Origin: Streptomyces vilmorinianum
GTDB lineage: Bacteria; Actinomycetota; Actinomycetes; Streptomycetales; Streptomycetaceae
DNA: 64,000 nucleotides
Direction: 5' to 3'
Assembly: GCF_005517195.1 (NCBI RefSeq)
Contig: NZ_CP040244.1
Span: 3,366,001 to 3,430,000, forward strand
This document shows positions 43,857 to 52,043 of this stretch, piece after piece (position 1 is the first letter of the stretch; every line of letters begins with the position of its first letter). A program made the translations under genes and the position numbers. The notes beneath the pieces are model-generated. The model saw only the letters and a list, made by a program, of their open reading frames with translations. It ran no database searches and was not told the origin of the DNA.

Positions 43857-45301
43857 CGCTCCGGCCACGGGTGACCCGCCTCCTCGAACATCGCGCGGAC
43901 CGTCGCCCCGCAGAAGAAACCCTGGCACCGGCCCGCTCGCGCCCGCGTCCGGCGCCGCAGCCCGTCGAGTGAGCCCGGCGGCACCGTCGAGGCGAGCGCG
44001 TCCCGGATCTCGCCTCTCGTGACCCGCTCGCAGTGGCAGACGATCGTCCCGAACTCCGGGTCCCGCGCGATGAGTTCGGCATCACGATACGGGCGGGGGA
44101 ACGCCTCGCCCAGGTTCGGCATCCGGACCGGGGCGAGCGGCCGCTCCGCCCCGAGGACCAGTCCGCTGTCCGCGAGCAGCTCCACCACGTGCGCGGCGAT
44201 CGCCGGCGAGGCTGTCAGCCCGGTGGACCGGATACCGCCCGCCGTGACGTACCGCAGCGCCGGGTGAGCGGCGCACATGTAGTCGTCGTACTCGGTCGCG
44301 GACCGCAGCCCGGCGTAGACCGCCGTGACCTCCTCGTCGAGGAGAGCGGGCAGGATCCGGCCGCCCTGGGCCCGCAGGGCCGCCAGGCCCTCGGCGGTCG
44401 ATCCGGTGGCCGTCCTGTCGTCCAGGTCCTCGGCCGTCGGGCCGAGCAGCACGTTCCCGTACACCGTCGGCGTGACCAGGACGCCCTTGCCGAGCACGCC
44501 GGGGACGGGGAGGAGGATGTGCCGCACCAGGGAGCGGGCGAACGTGTCGAAGACGATCAGCTGGCCGCGCCTCGGCGTCACCGTGAAGTCCCGCCGGCCG
44601 AACAGCGCGTCGAACCGGTCCGCGTACAGCCCGCACGCGTTGACGACATACCGGGCCCGCAGGACCCCGCGTGGGGTGATCAGCCGGTGCGGCGCACCCG
44701 GATCCGCCTTCTCCACCCGGCAGTCGAGGTGCAGGTCGACCCCGGAGCGCACCGCCTGCGTCGCGTACGCGAGCGTGGTCGTCCACGGGCAGATGATCGA
44801 CTCGCCCGGCACCTCCAGCGCGCCGAGCGCCCCGGGCCCCAGGTGCGGTTCCCGCGCGCGCAGTTCCCCGGCTCCCAGGACGCGGGTGGTGCGGTGGCCG
44901 TTGCGCCTGGCCTTCTCCGCGAGCCGGGGAAGCGCGGCCAGCTGCTCCTCGTCCCAGGCGACGAGGACAGCTCCGAGCGGCTCGACGGGAATGCCCGTCT
45001 CCCGCGCGTAGTCCGCGAGCAGCCGCTGCCCGTCCCGTACCAGCCGGGCCTCCAGCGAGCCGGGCACGGCGTCGAAACCGGTGTGCAGGATCGCCGTGTT
45101 GGCCTTCGACGTGCCCTCGCCGACGTCACCGGACGCCTCGACGAGCGCGATACGCAACGGGCGCCGGGCGAGTTCGCGGGCGACGGCGCAGCCGACCACC
45201 CCGGCACCGACCACCACGACGTCGTACTCCGCGCCGGGCGCCGAGGTGTCCGGCAGCGCTCCCGCGCGGGTGACGGCCCCGCGTCGCCGGCCCGCCGTCA
45301 T
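43853..45301 (-). CDS. FAD-dependent glycerol-3-phosphate dehydrogenase-like protein with [2Fe-2S] tail (GlpA-type)
   Basis: A 482-residue flavoprotein of the DAO family. The FAD motif is VVVVGAGVVGCAVARELARR (about residue 27), followed by DVGEGTSKANTAILHTGFDA and VVNACGLYADRFDALFG. The C-terminal 80 residues carry a BFD-type iron-sulphur domain: CHCERVTRGEIRDAL and RCQGFFCG give C-x-C...C-x4-C. This is GlpA-type (quinone- or partner-linked) rather than the aerobic GlpD type. ATG 45301 overlaps the kinase stop (ATGA), and its own stop overlaps the next start, giving tight coupling in the operon. Confidence 0.85.
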   Translation of the reverse strand: MTAGRRRGAVTRAGALPDTSAPGAEYDVVVVGAGVVGCAVARELARRPLRIALVEASGDVGEGTSKANTAILHTGFDAVPGSLEARLVRDGQRLLADYARETGIPVEPLGAVLVAWDEEQLAALPRLAEKARRNGHRTTRVLGAGELRAREPHLGPGALGALEVPGESIICPWTTTLAYATQAVRSGVDLHLDCRVEKADPGAPHRLITPRGVLRARYVVNACGLYADRFDALFGRRDFTVTPRRGQLIVFDTFARSLVRHILLPVPGVLGKGVLVTPTVYGNVLLGPTAEDLDDRTATGSTAEGLAALRAQGGRILPALLDEEVTAVYAGLRSATEYDDYMCAAHPALRYVTAGGIRSTGLTASPAIAAHVVELLADSGLVLGAERPLAPVRMPNLGEAFPRPYRDAELIARDPEFGTIVCHCERVTRGEIRDALASTVPPGSLDGLRRRTRARAGRCQGFFCGATVRAMFEEAGHPWPER

Positions 45302-46749
45302 GGGTGTGACGCTCCGGGGGAGCGGTCGAGGAGCGCCGCGACGGCGGTACGGAACCGGTGTACGCGTTCCTCCGCCTCGGCACGCGCGATCGCGGGCTCG
45401 TAGACGGCCGACGGCTTCCACTCCGGGACGGCCTCGTGGACGGTGAGGTCCGGATCGAGGCCGAGCCGGGCCACCGCGCCGACCCCCAGCGCCGTGGCGT
45501 CGGGCAACGCCGACACCTCGACCGGGAGTTGGAGCAGGTCCGCCTGGGTCTGCATCAGCAGTGCGGAGCGGGTGAGTCCGCCGTCCACGCGCAGCGAGGT
45601 GAGCGGTCTGCCGAGGTCGGCGGCTGCCGCACCGGCCAGCTCCACGACCTGCGCCGCGATTCCCTCGCACAGCGCGCGGACCAGATGCCCGCCGGTCGTG
45701 TCCAGGCCCAGGCCGTGCAGGGACCCGCGCACATCGCCGCGCCACCACGGCGCGGCGAGCCCCGCGAGGGCCGGTACGAAGGTGACCCCGCCGGTGTCCG
45801 GCACCGTCCCGCCCACGGCGTCGAGGTCCTCGGCTCCCGACAGCACCCCGAGGTCGGTCAGCCAGCGCACGGCGGACGCGGCCGTGTACACCTGGCCGTC
45901 CAGGCAGTAGCTCGTCCGGCCGGCGAGCCGCCAGGCGACACAGCTCACGAGGCCCGAATCGCCGCGGCGCGGGGTCGGGCCGGTCTGTGCGAGCAGGAAC
46001 GCCCCTGTTCCGTACGTGCACTTGGCCGCGCCCGGTTCGGTGACGCTCTGTGCGAGGAGGGCGGCCTGCTGGTCCACGAGCAGACCGGTCAGGGGGAGGG
46101 GTGGGCCGAACGCCGTCGTGACGCCCACGCGGGTGTCCGCGTCGACCACGCGGGGCAGCCGCTCGCCGCCCAGCCCGAAGACGTCGAGGGCGGGGGCGGA
46201 CCAGGACACGGTGTCGAGATCGAGCAGACCGGTCCGCCCCGCGGTCGCGGCGTCGGTGACGAAGGCGCCGGTGAGACGGTGCACCAGCCAGACGTCGCTC
46301 GTGGTGACGACTCCCGCCCCGGTGAGCCGGCGACGGATCCAGGCCATCTTGGGTGCGGCGAAGTACGGATCCAGCGGCAGCCCGGTCCACTGCTTCAACT
46401 CGTCGGCGTGAGCGGAGAGTTCGGTGCACAGCTGCTCCGCCCTGCGGTCCTGCCAGACGAGCGCGTCGGTGAGCGGCTCGCCCGTCTCCGGGTCCCAGGC
46501 GAGGACGGTCTCGCCCTGATTGGCAAGGCCCACGGCGGCGACCGGGGTCTCCGCCCGGTCCAGTGCGGCACGCCCGGCGGCGACGACGGAGTCGTACAGC
46601 TCGGCCGGATCGACCTCCACCAGGCCGCCCGGCAGGTAGCGGGGCCGTACGGGCGCCGAGCCCGCGCCGATCACACCTCGCTCGGGGCACACGACGAGCG
46701 CCTTGGTTCCCGAGGTGCCCTGGTCGATGGCGAGTACCGGGCCCGTCAT
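45298..46749 (-). CDS. glpK: Glycerol kinase (FGGY family)
   Basis: A 483-residue sugar kinase. The ATP/substrate opening LAIDQGTSGTKALVV, QGETVLAWDPETGEPLTDAL, VWQDRRAEQLC, TGLPLDPYFAAPKMAW and FVPALAGLAAPWWRGDVRGS all match glycerol kinases, as does VDGGLTRSALLMQTQADLL near residue 400. ATG at 46749 is the first position with homology; no strong ribosome site. It heads a three-gene operon with two flavoproteins. Glycerol is the most likely substrate, given the flavoprotein partners; the classical glpF facilitator and gylR regulator are not nearby. Confidence 0.85.
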   Translation of the reverse strand: MTGPVLAIDQGTSGTKALVVCPERGVIGAGSAPVRPRYLPGGLVEVDPAELYDSVVAAGRAALDRAETPVAAVGLANQGETVLAWDPETGEPLTDALVWQDRRAEQLCTELSAHADELKQWTGLPLDPYFAAPKMAWIRRRLTGAGVVTTSDVWLVHRLTGAFVTDAATAGRTGLLDLDTVSWSAPALDVFGLGGERLPRVVDADTRVGVTTAFGPPLPLTGLLVDQQAALLAQSVTEPGAAKCTYGTGAFLLAQTGPTPRRGDSGLVSCVAWRLAGRTSYCLDGQVYTAASAVRWLTDLGVLSGAEDLDAVGGTVPDTGGVTFVPALAGLAAPWWRGDVRGSLHGLGLDTTGGHLVRALCEGIAAQVVELAGAAAADLGRPLTSLRVDGGLTRSALLMQTQADLLQLPVEVSALPDATALGVGAVARLGLDPDLTVHEAVPEWKPSAVYEPAIARAEAEERVHRFRTAVAALLDRSPGASHP

Positions 46750-47046
46750 CGTCGTACTCCCGTCCTCGAAGGTCTTCGTCCTTGATCGCAGAAGCGGACA
46801 GAGTGGTGGACGCGATCCGTCCCCGTCAAGCGGGCCGCGGCGCGGGCGTCGGCTTGGCGCCAGGAGTTGACGGATGCTCATATTCGGTCCGTGGCCGGAT
46901 AGTTACGGTCAGATGTGAAAGTGGACCGGGCTCGTCCAGCGGACTCTATAGTGATCGCCGATCAACGGCCGGGATGCCCACCGGGGACTGACCACCCCCT
47001 CCACCCACCGAGGACCCATGTCGCCCACCGCACGCCCCGCTCCGTG
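46750..47046. promoter_or_regulatory. Divergent promoter region of glycerol operon and TTA gene pair
   Basis: A 297-bp non-coding gap between divergent genes. A fair -10 (TATAGT, 46947-46952) with TGGACC 19 bp upstream (46922-46927) could drive the plus-strand gene at 47047. I could not find a palindrome resembling known glycerol-regulator sites. The middle is relatively AT-rich (46870-46960) for this genome. Confidence 0.35.
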
Positions 47047-48024
47047 ATGGCAGGCCACGGCTTCCGGCCCGTCTACCACCCGGCGGGCCACGACCATGCC
47101 CTGCGCCATGCCGTCCAGGATCTGCGGACCGGCCGCTGGGTGTCCATGGCCCGATTACTCGACGAGACGCCCGGCTGGGCCGACTGGACCCGGCGCACCC
47201 AGGTGCTCGCCACCGTCGCCGCCGGCACCGATGTCGTCCAGGCCTGGCGGACCGAGCAGCCGGACAGTGTCCCCGCGACCGTGATGCACACCCGGGTCGC
47301 CGTCGAGCGCGCCGTACGAGCCCACCGCTCCGGCCACCCCCGTACCCGTGAACTGTGGCAGAGCGCCTGGACCGCCTGCCGGGACGCCGCCGAACAGGCG
47401 CCCGCCGACCCCGTCCCCTGGATCTGTCTGCTCGCCCTCGCCGTGCTCGACGACCGGCAGCACATGGAACAGCACCGGGTCCGCCCGCCCGCCCCCATAC
47501 TCCCGCCCGGCCCCTGGGGACTGCTCGCGGAGGCCGAGAAACGCGACCCGCACAATCGCGAGGCGCACCATCGCATGCTCCAGTTCCTCTACGCGCGCAG
47601 CAGCTCCGGCCCGCTCTCCGAAGCCGTCACCTACGCGCAGTGGGCCGCCGCTTCGGCCCCGACCGGCTCCGCCCTGCACGCCCTCCCGCTCTACGTGAGG
47701 GTCGAGCGCTACCGCCGCGAACGCGGCCACGAGCACGCCCTCGACCTGCACTGGGTCGCCGAGGACGCCATCCGCGACGCCGCGCGGGCGATGAACTCCT
47801 GGTTCCTCTTCTGCGCCACCGACGAGGCCTCCCTCCTCGACCTCAACCATCTCGCCCACGCCCTCCACGGCGCCCTGCGCTTCCCCGACGCCGCGCGTGT
47901 CTTCGAGGCCCTGGGGCCGTACTACACGGTGCTGCCCTGGGCGTACCGCACGGCCCGCCCCGACGACCGGGCACTGGCCGAAGAGGACTTCCTGCGTGCC
48001 CGCGCCCGCTGTCTCGGCCACTGA
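47047..48024 (+). CDS. Conserved streptomycete protein of unknown function (contains a TTA codon)
   Basis: A 325-residue soluble, mostly alpha-helical protein. It begins GHGFRPVYHPAGHDHALRHA and includes DPVPWICLLALAVLDDRQHM, LPPGPWGLLAEAEKRDPHNR and DLNHLAHALHGALRFPDAAR, reminiscent of TPR-like helical arrays. I do not recognise a named domain, though homologous proteins appear common in Streptomyces. Codon 37 (47155-47157) is TTA, so translation should depend on the bldA leucyl-tRNA. It is followed 58 bp downstream by the permease gene, which also has a TTA codon, so the pair is probably one developmental operon. Start ATG 47047; an upstream frame lacks support. Confidence 0.75.
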   Translation: MAGHGFRPVYHPAGHDHALRHAVQDLRTGRWVSMARLLDETPGWADWTRRTQVLATVAAGTDVVQAWRTEQPDSVPATVMHTRVAVERAVRAHRSGHPRTRELWQSAWTACRDAAEQAPADPVPWICLLALAVLDDRQHMEQHRVRPPAPILPPGPWGLLAEAEKRDPHNREAHHRMLQFLYARSSSGPLSEAVTYAQWAAASAPTGSALHALPLYVRVERYRRERGHEHALDLHWVAEDAIRDAARAMNSWFLFCATDEASLLDLNHLAHALHGALRFPDAARVFEALGPYYTVLPWAYRTARPDDRALAEEDFLRARARCLGH

Positions 48025-48082
48025 CCTCGCGTCACCGCCCCCTCCCCAGCCCCGCTCACCCCTTCCCCCCGGAGGTACCGGC

Positions 48083-49618
48083 ATGTCCCGCACCACCCCC
48101 GTCCCCGTCGACGCCTTACGCACGCCGCCGGCCGGCCAGGACGAGGAGGCCCGGCTCAGAGAGCTCGGCTACCAGCCCGTCCTGGCCCGCCGCATGGGCA
48201 GCTTCGGCAACTTCGCCATCAGCTTCTCCGTCATCTCGATCCTCTCCGGCTGCATGACGCTCTACGGCTTCGGCCTGGGCACCGGCGGACCCGCCGTCAT
48301 GATGTGGGGCTGGGCGGGAGTCGGCCTCTTCGTCCTGTGCGTCGGCCTCGCGCTCGCCGAGGTCACCAGCGCCTACCCGACCTCCGGCGCGCTCTACTAC
48401 ATGGCCGACCGGCTGGGCGGCCGCCGGTGGGGCTGGTACACCGGCTGGCTGAATCTGCTCGGCCTGCTCGGTGCGATCGCCGGCATCGACTACGGCGCGG
48501 CCTTGTTCACCGGGGCCTTCCTCAACCTCCAGTGGGGCATCGCGCCCACGGCCGGCTCGACCTTTCTGATCTTCCTCGTGATCCTGCTGCTGCACGCCGT
48601 GCTCAACCTCTTCGGGGTCCGCCTGGTCAGCGTGCTCAACTCGATCAGCGTCTGGTGGCATCTCGCCGGGGTGGCCGTGATCGTCGGCGCCCTGGCGCTC
48701 GTCCCCGACCGCCACCAGTCCGCCGAGTTCGTCTTCACCGAGTTCGTCAACGACACCGGCTGGGCCAACCCGTTCTACGTCGCCGCCGTCGGCCTCCTCC
48801 TCGCCCAGTACACCTTCTCCGGCTACGACGCCTCGGCTCATCTCTCCGAGGAGACCTCCAACGCCTCCGTCAGCGCGGCCAAGGGCATCGTCCGGGCCAT
48901 CTGGGTCTCCTGGATCGCGGGCTTCGCACTGCTGGCCGGACTGACCTTCGCGATCCAGGACTACGCGGGCACGCAGAACACCGCCACCGGTGTACCGCCC
49001 GCCCAGATCCTGCTCGACGCGCTCGGCTCCGGCGGCGCCACCGCCCTGCTGCTGGTGGTGATCGTGGCCCAGCTCTTCTGCGGCAACGCCGAGGTGGCCG
49101 CCGCCAGTCGCATGGTCTTCGCCTTCAGCCGCGACAACGCCCTGCCGGGCTCGGCCCTGTGGCGCAGGGTCAGCAGCCGTACGCAGACCCCGGTGCCGGC
49201 GGTCTGGCTCGCGGTCGGCGTCGCCGCGCTCCTCGCCGTGCCCTCGCTGTACTCCGCCACCGCCTACGGCGCCGTCACCGCCATCAACGTCATCGGCATC
49301 ACTCCTGCCTACGCCATCCCGATCTATCTGCGCCTGCGGGCGGGGAAGCGGTTCACCCCGGGGCCGTGGAGCCTCGGCCGTTGGAGCCGCCCGATCGGCT
49401 GGACCGCCGTGATCTGGGTCGCCGTCGTCACCGTCCTCTTCTGCCTGCCGCAGAAGTCCCCGGTGACTGTCGAGTCCATGAACTACGCGGTCATCGCGCT
49501 CGCCGTCGTCCTCGTGCTCGCCAGCGTGTGGTGGTACGTGGCCCGCCGTTCGTACGGCACGCCGTCGGCGTACGGCACGGCCCGTGAGGAGGCGGAGATC
49601 GCGGAGGGGATCGTGTGA
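48083..49618 (+). CDS. APC-family amino acid permease (contains a TTA codon)
   Basis: A 511-residue amino-acid/polyamine permease with about twelve hydrophobic segments. It opens LGYQPVLARRMGSFGNFAIS, and has SAYPTSGALYYMADRLGG and YTFSGYDASAHLSEETSNAS, the consensus regions of the GABA/choline-type APC subfamily. ATG 48083 has a perfect GGAGGT ribosome site. Codon 12 (48116-48118) is TTA, the rare bldA codon. The upstream TTA gene probably lies on the same transcript. A GntR/HutC regulator is convergent; the substrate may be GABA, another amino acid or an amine, and cannot be decided here. Confidence 0.9.
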   Translation: MSRTTPVPVDALRTPPAGQDEEARLRELGYQPVLARRMGSFGNFAISFSVISILSGCMTLYGFGLGTGGPAVMMWGWAGVGLFVLCVGLALAEVTSAYPTSGALYYMADRLGGRRWGWYTGWLNLLGLLGAIAGIDYGAALFTGAFLNLQWGIAPTAGSTFLIFLVILLLHAVLNLFGVRLVSVLNSISVWWHLAGVAVIVGALALVPDRHQSAEFVFTEFVNDTGWANPFYVAAVGLLLAQYTFSGYDASAHLSEETSNASVSAAKGIVRAIWVSWIAGFALLAGLTFAIQDYAGTQNTATGVPPAQILLDALGSGGATALLLVVIVAQLFCGNAEVAAASRMVFAFSRDNALPGSALWRRVSSRTQTPVPAVWLAVGVAALLAVPSLYSATAYGAVTAINVIGITPAYAIPIYLRLRAGKRFTPGPWSLGRWSRPIGWTAVIWVAVVTVLFCLPQKSPVTVESMNYAVIALAVVLVLASVWWYVARRSYGTPSAYGTAREEAEIAEGIV

Positions 49619-49633
49619 CGGATCCGGGATGAT

Positions 49634-49681
49634 GGATATCGGATGTCGGACATTGGATCCGACATCCGACATCCGATATCC
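49634..49681. terminator. Overlapping long inverted repeats between permease and GntR genes
   Basis: Left arm GGATATCGGATGTCGGA (49634-49650) pairs perfectly over 17 bp with 49665-49681. A second, shorter pairing uses GGATGTCGGA (49641-49650) and TCCGACATCC (49658-49667) with a 7-base loop, so two mutually exclusive hairpins are possible. It is markedly AT-richer than its surroundings and lies between convergent gene ends; probably a bidirectional terminator. Confidence 0.75.
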
Positions 49682-49703
49682 AGATTTCTTCCTCAGTCGC
49701 TCC

Positions 49704-50456
49704 TCAGTCGCTGAACTCGTACGTCCACGCGGCTCCCTGCGCCGCGAAGTCGACGTCCGTGATCTCCAGCGCATGCCCGTGCTGGTCGCTCACCACCCGG
49801 TGGACGACCAGCCGGGCCGTGCCGCCCCCGACCCCCGCGGCCGAGCTCGGCGGCACCCCGATCGACTCCCGGTGGGTGAGCCGCAGCCCCGCCTGATGCA
49901 TCCAGTGGTAGAGCAGGCGCAGATCGGGCTGCAGTACGGTCCCCCTGCCCCGCCGGTACTTCGCGAGTTGCGGGATCTCGGCGAGCGCCGGCCGGGAGAA
50001 CCAGGACACCGACCGCTGGAGCGGTGTTCCACCGGGGGAGAGGACGACGTGCCGGTGGACGAGGGTGGGCTCGCCGGGGACGAGTGCGAGCCGCGCCGCG
50101 AGCGAGGCCGGCGGCGCCTCCCAGGTGAGGGAGGCGCGTACCAGGGCGTCGGCCGCTTCCTTCCCACCCGGAAAGAGCTGCCGACGTGCCGTCAGAGCCG
50201 GTACGCCCGGCTCGTGTTCGGTGCCCGCGGCGAAGGTGCCGCGGCGGTCGGTGACGACGAGCCGCTCCTCGCGCAGCAGGTGGAGCGCGCTGCGGACGGT
50301 CTGCCGGTTGACGTGGTAGCGGTGCGCGAGGGAGCGCTCGGACGGGAGCCGACTGCCGGGGGAGATGCGCCGGTCGGCGAGGTCGCCGCGCAGCGCGGCG
50401 GCGACCTTGAGGTAGAGCGGGACCACCGCCGCCTGCTCGGGTTCGGGTTCAGCCAT
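49704..50456 (-). CDS. GntR/HutC-family transcription regulator
   Basis: A 250-residue GntR regulator. The winged helix is LYLKVAAALRGDLADRRISPG, then RLPSERSLAHRYHVNRQTVRSA and RRGTFAAG. The UTRA effector domain occupies the rest (ALVPGEPTLVHRHVVLSPGG; WTYEFSD at the end). ATG 50456 is chosen from family alignment; a longer frame upstream is unsupported. A 16-bp palindrome resembling DasR-type sites lies 62 bp upstream of the start, so autoregulation is likely. It is convergent with the permease and divergent from the DUF2252 gene; either may be a target. Confidence 0.88.
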   Translation of the reverse strand: MAEPEPEQAAVVPLYLKVAAALRGDLADRRISPGSRLPSERSLAHRYHVNRQTVRSALHLLREERLVVTDRRGTFAAGTEHEPGVPALTARRQLFPGGKEAADALVRASLTWEAPPASLAARLALVPGEPTLVHRHVVLSPGGTPLQRSVSWFSRPALAEIPQLAKYRRGRGTVLQPDLRLLYHWMHQAGLRLTHRESIGVPPSSAAGVGGGTARLVVHRVVSDQHGHALEITDVDFAAQGAAWTYEFSD

Positions 50457-50517
50457 GTTCCAACCCTCTCTTTGCTCAGCGTGACAGTCTGGGCCGTGTG
50501 GGTGATCAATTCCTATC

Positions 50518-50533
50518 ATTGGTCTAAACCATT
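50518..50533. promoter_or_regulatory. dre-like palindrome (TGGTCTAAACCA core)
   Basis: ATTGGTCTAAACCATT closely resembles the HutC-subfamily site bound by DasR (TGGTCTAGACCA core). It lies between the GntR regulator gene and the DUF2252 gene. It could be the operator of the local GntR protein or a true DasR site. Confidence 0.65.
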
Positions 50534-50653
50534 AAGGAAGAGGGGGCGACGGGAGTGGCCGAAACCCGGAACGCCCCGGGGTGCGCGGAGCGGCATCTGA
50601 CCTTGTAATGAGTCTCGACCGGTAGCGGCGGTGGAAGAGGCGGGTGAGGCCGG

Positions 50654-51994
50654 ATGACGACACCGGCAGCGCGGGCCGAAGTGGGCAAGGCGGCCCGCAA
50701 GAGCGTGCCCCGGTCCTCGCACGGCCGGTGGATACCCTCCTCGCAGCGCCCGGACCCGCTGGCCGTCCTGGACCGGCAGTCCGTCGACCGGGTCCCCGAG
50801 CTGGTCCCCATCCGGTACGGCCGTATGGTCGTCTCGCCCTTCGCGTTCCTGCGCGGCGCGGCCGCCGTCATGGCAGCCGACCTCGCCGCCCAGCGCCACA
50901 CCGGCCTCACCGTCCAGCTCTGCGGCGACGCCCATCTGCTCAACTTCGGCGTCTACGCGTCACCCGAACGGGCGCTTCTCTTCGACGTCAACGATTTCGA
51001 CGAAACCCTGCCGGGCCCCTTCGAGTGGGACGTCAAACGGCTCGCCGCGAGCGTCGCCGTGGCCGCCCTGCAGAACGGCAACACCAAGGCCAAGGCCCAT
51101 CGCGCGGCCCTCGCCGCCACCGAGACGTACCGCACCTCCATCCGCCGTCTCGCCGGCCTCGGGGAGCTCGCCGTCTGGTACGAGCGGATCGACACCGCCG
51201 ACCTGGCACCCCTCGTGCGCCGGGACCGGCGCGCCCAGTTCGAGAACCGCCTCGCCCGGGCCCGCCGCCGCACCAGCCTCCAGGCGCTCGGCAAGCTCAC
51301 CGAGCAGGACCAGAGCGGCAGCAGGCGCATCGTCGACGACCCGCCGCTCCTCGAACGCGTCACGGACATCGACCGGGTCACCCTGGGCAAGATCTTCAGC
51401 GACTACCGCAGTTCCCTCTCCGAGGAGCGCCGGCTGCTCCTGGACCGCTATCGCTTCGTCGACGCGGCCCGCAAGGTCGTCGGCGTCGGCAGCGTCGGCA
51501 CCCGCTGCTTCATCCTGCTGCTCGAAGGCCGTGACGACAGCGACCCGTTGATCCTGCAGGTCAAGGAGGCCGGCCGCTCGGTCCTGGAGCCGTATCTGCC
51601 GCCGACGACGTACGCCCACCAGGGCCAGCGGGTCGTCTGCGGGCAGCGCCTGATCCAGGCGGCCAGCGACATCTTCCTCGGCTGGATGACGGGACCCGAG
51701 CAACGCCACTTCTACTGGCGCCAGTTGCGCGACATGAAGGGCTCCGCCGAGGTGGAGGCCATGTCACCGGCGGTACTGCGCGACTACGCCGGACTCTGCG
51801 GCCGCGCCCTGGCCCGCGCGCACGCCCGCTCCGGAGACCGGATCGCCATCGCCGCCTACCTCGGCTCCTCGGACGTCTTCGACCGGGCGATCGCCGACTT
51901 CGCGATCCGGTACGCGGACCAGAACGCCGACGACTACGCGGCGCTGAGCGCGGCGATAGCGGCGGGCGTGGTGGCGGCGGCGCCGGGCGTGTGA
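50654..51994 (+). CDS. DUF2252 protein (kinase-like fold)
   Basis: A 446-residue protein of family DUF2252. Diagnostic blocks are YGRMVVSPFAFLRGAAAVMA, VQLCGDAHLLNFGVYASPER (like an aminoglycoside-phosphotransferase catalytic loop with GDxHxxN), FDVNDFDETLPGPFEWDVKR (metal-binding D-x-N-D-F-D region) and GVGSVGTRCFILLLEG. The family is thought to have a protein-kinase-like fold with unknown substrate. There is no signal peptide. ATG 50654 follows GGTGAGGCC. It may be controlled by the dre-like site 120 bp upstream. Confidence 0.85.
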   Translation: MTTPAARAEVGKAARKSVPRSSHGRWIPSSQRPDPLAVLDRQSVDRVPELVPIRYGRMVVSPFAFLRGAAAVMAADLAAQRHTGLTVQLCGDAHLLNFGVYASPERALLFDVNDFDETLPGPFEWDVKRLAASVAVAALQNGNTKAKAHRAALAATETYRTSIRRLAGLGELAVWYERIDTADLAPLVRRDRRAQFENRLARARRRTSLQALGKLTEQDQSGSRRIVDDPPLLERVTDIDRVTLGKIFSDYRSSLSEERRLLLDRYRFVDAARKVVGVGSVGTRCFILLLEGRDDSDPLILQVKEAGRSVLEPYLPPTTYAHQGQRVVCGQRLIQAASDIFLGWMTGPEQRHFYWRQLRDMKGSAEVEAMSPAVLRDYAGLCGRALARAHARSGDRIAIAAYLGSSDVFDRAIADFAIRYADQNADDYAALSAAIAAGVVAAAPGV

Positions 51995-52043
51995 CGGTGC
52001 GGGCGGGGCCGGTGCACCACCCGCACCGGCCCCACCGGCGTCG

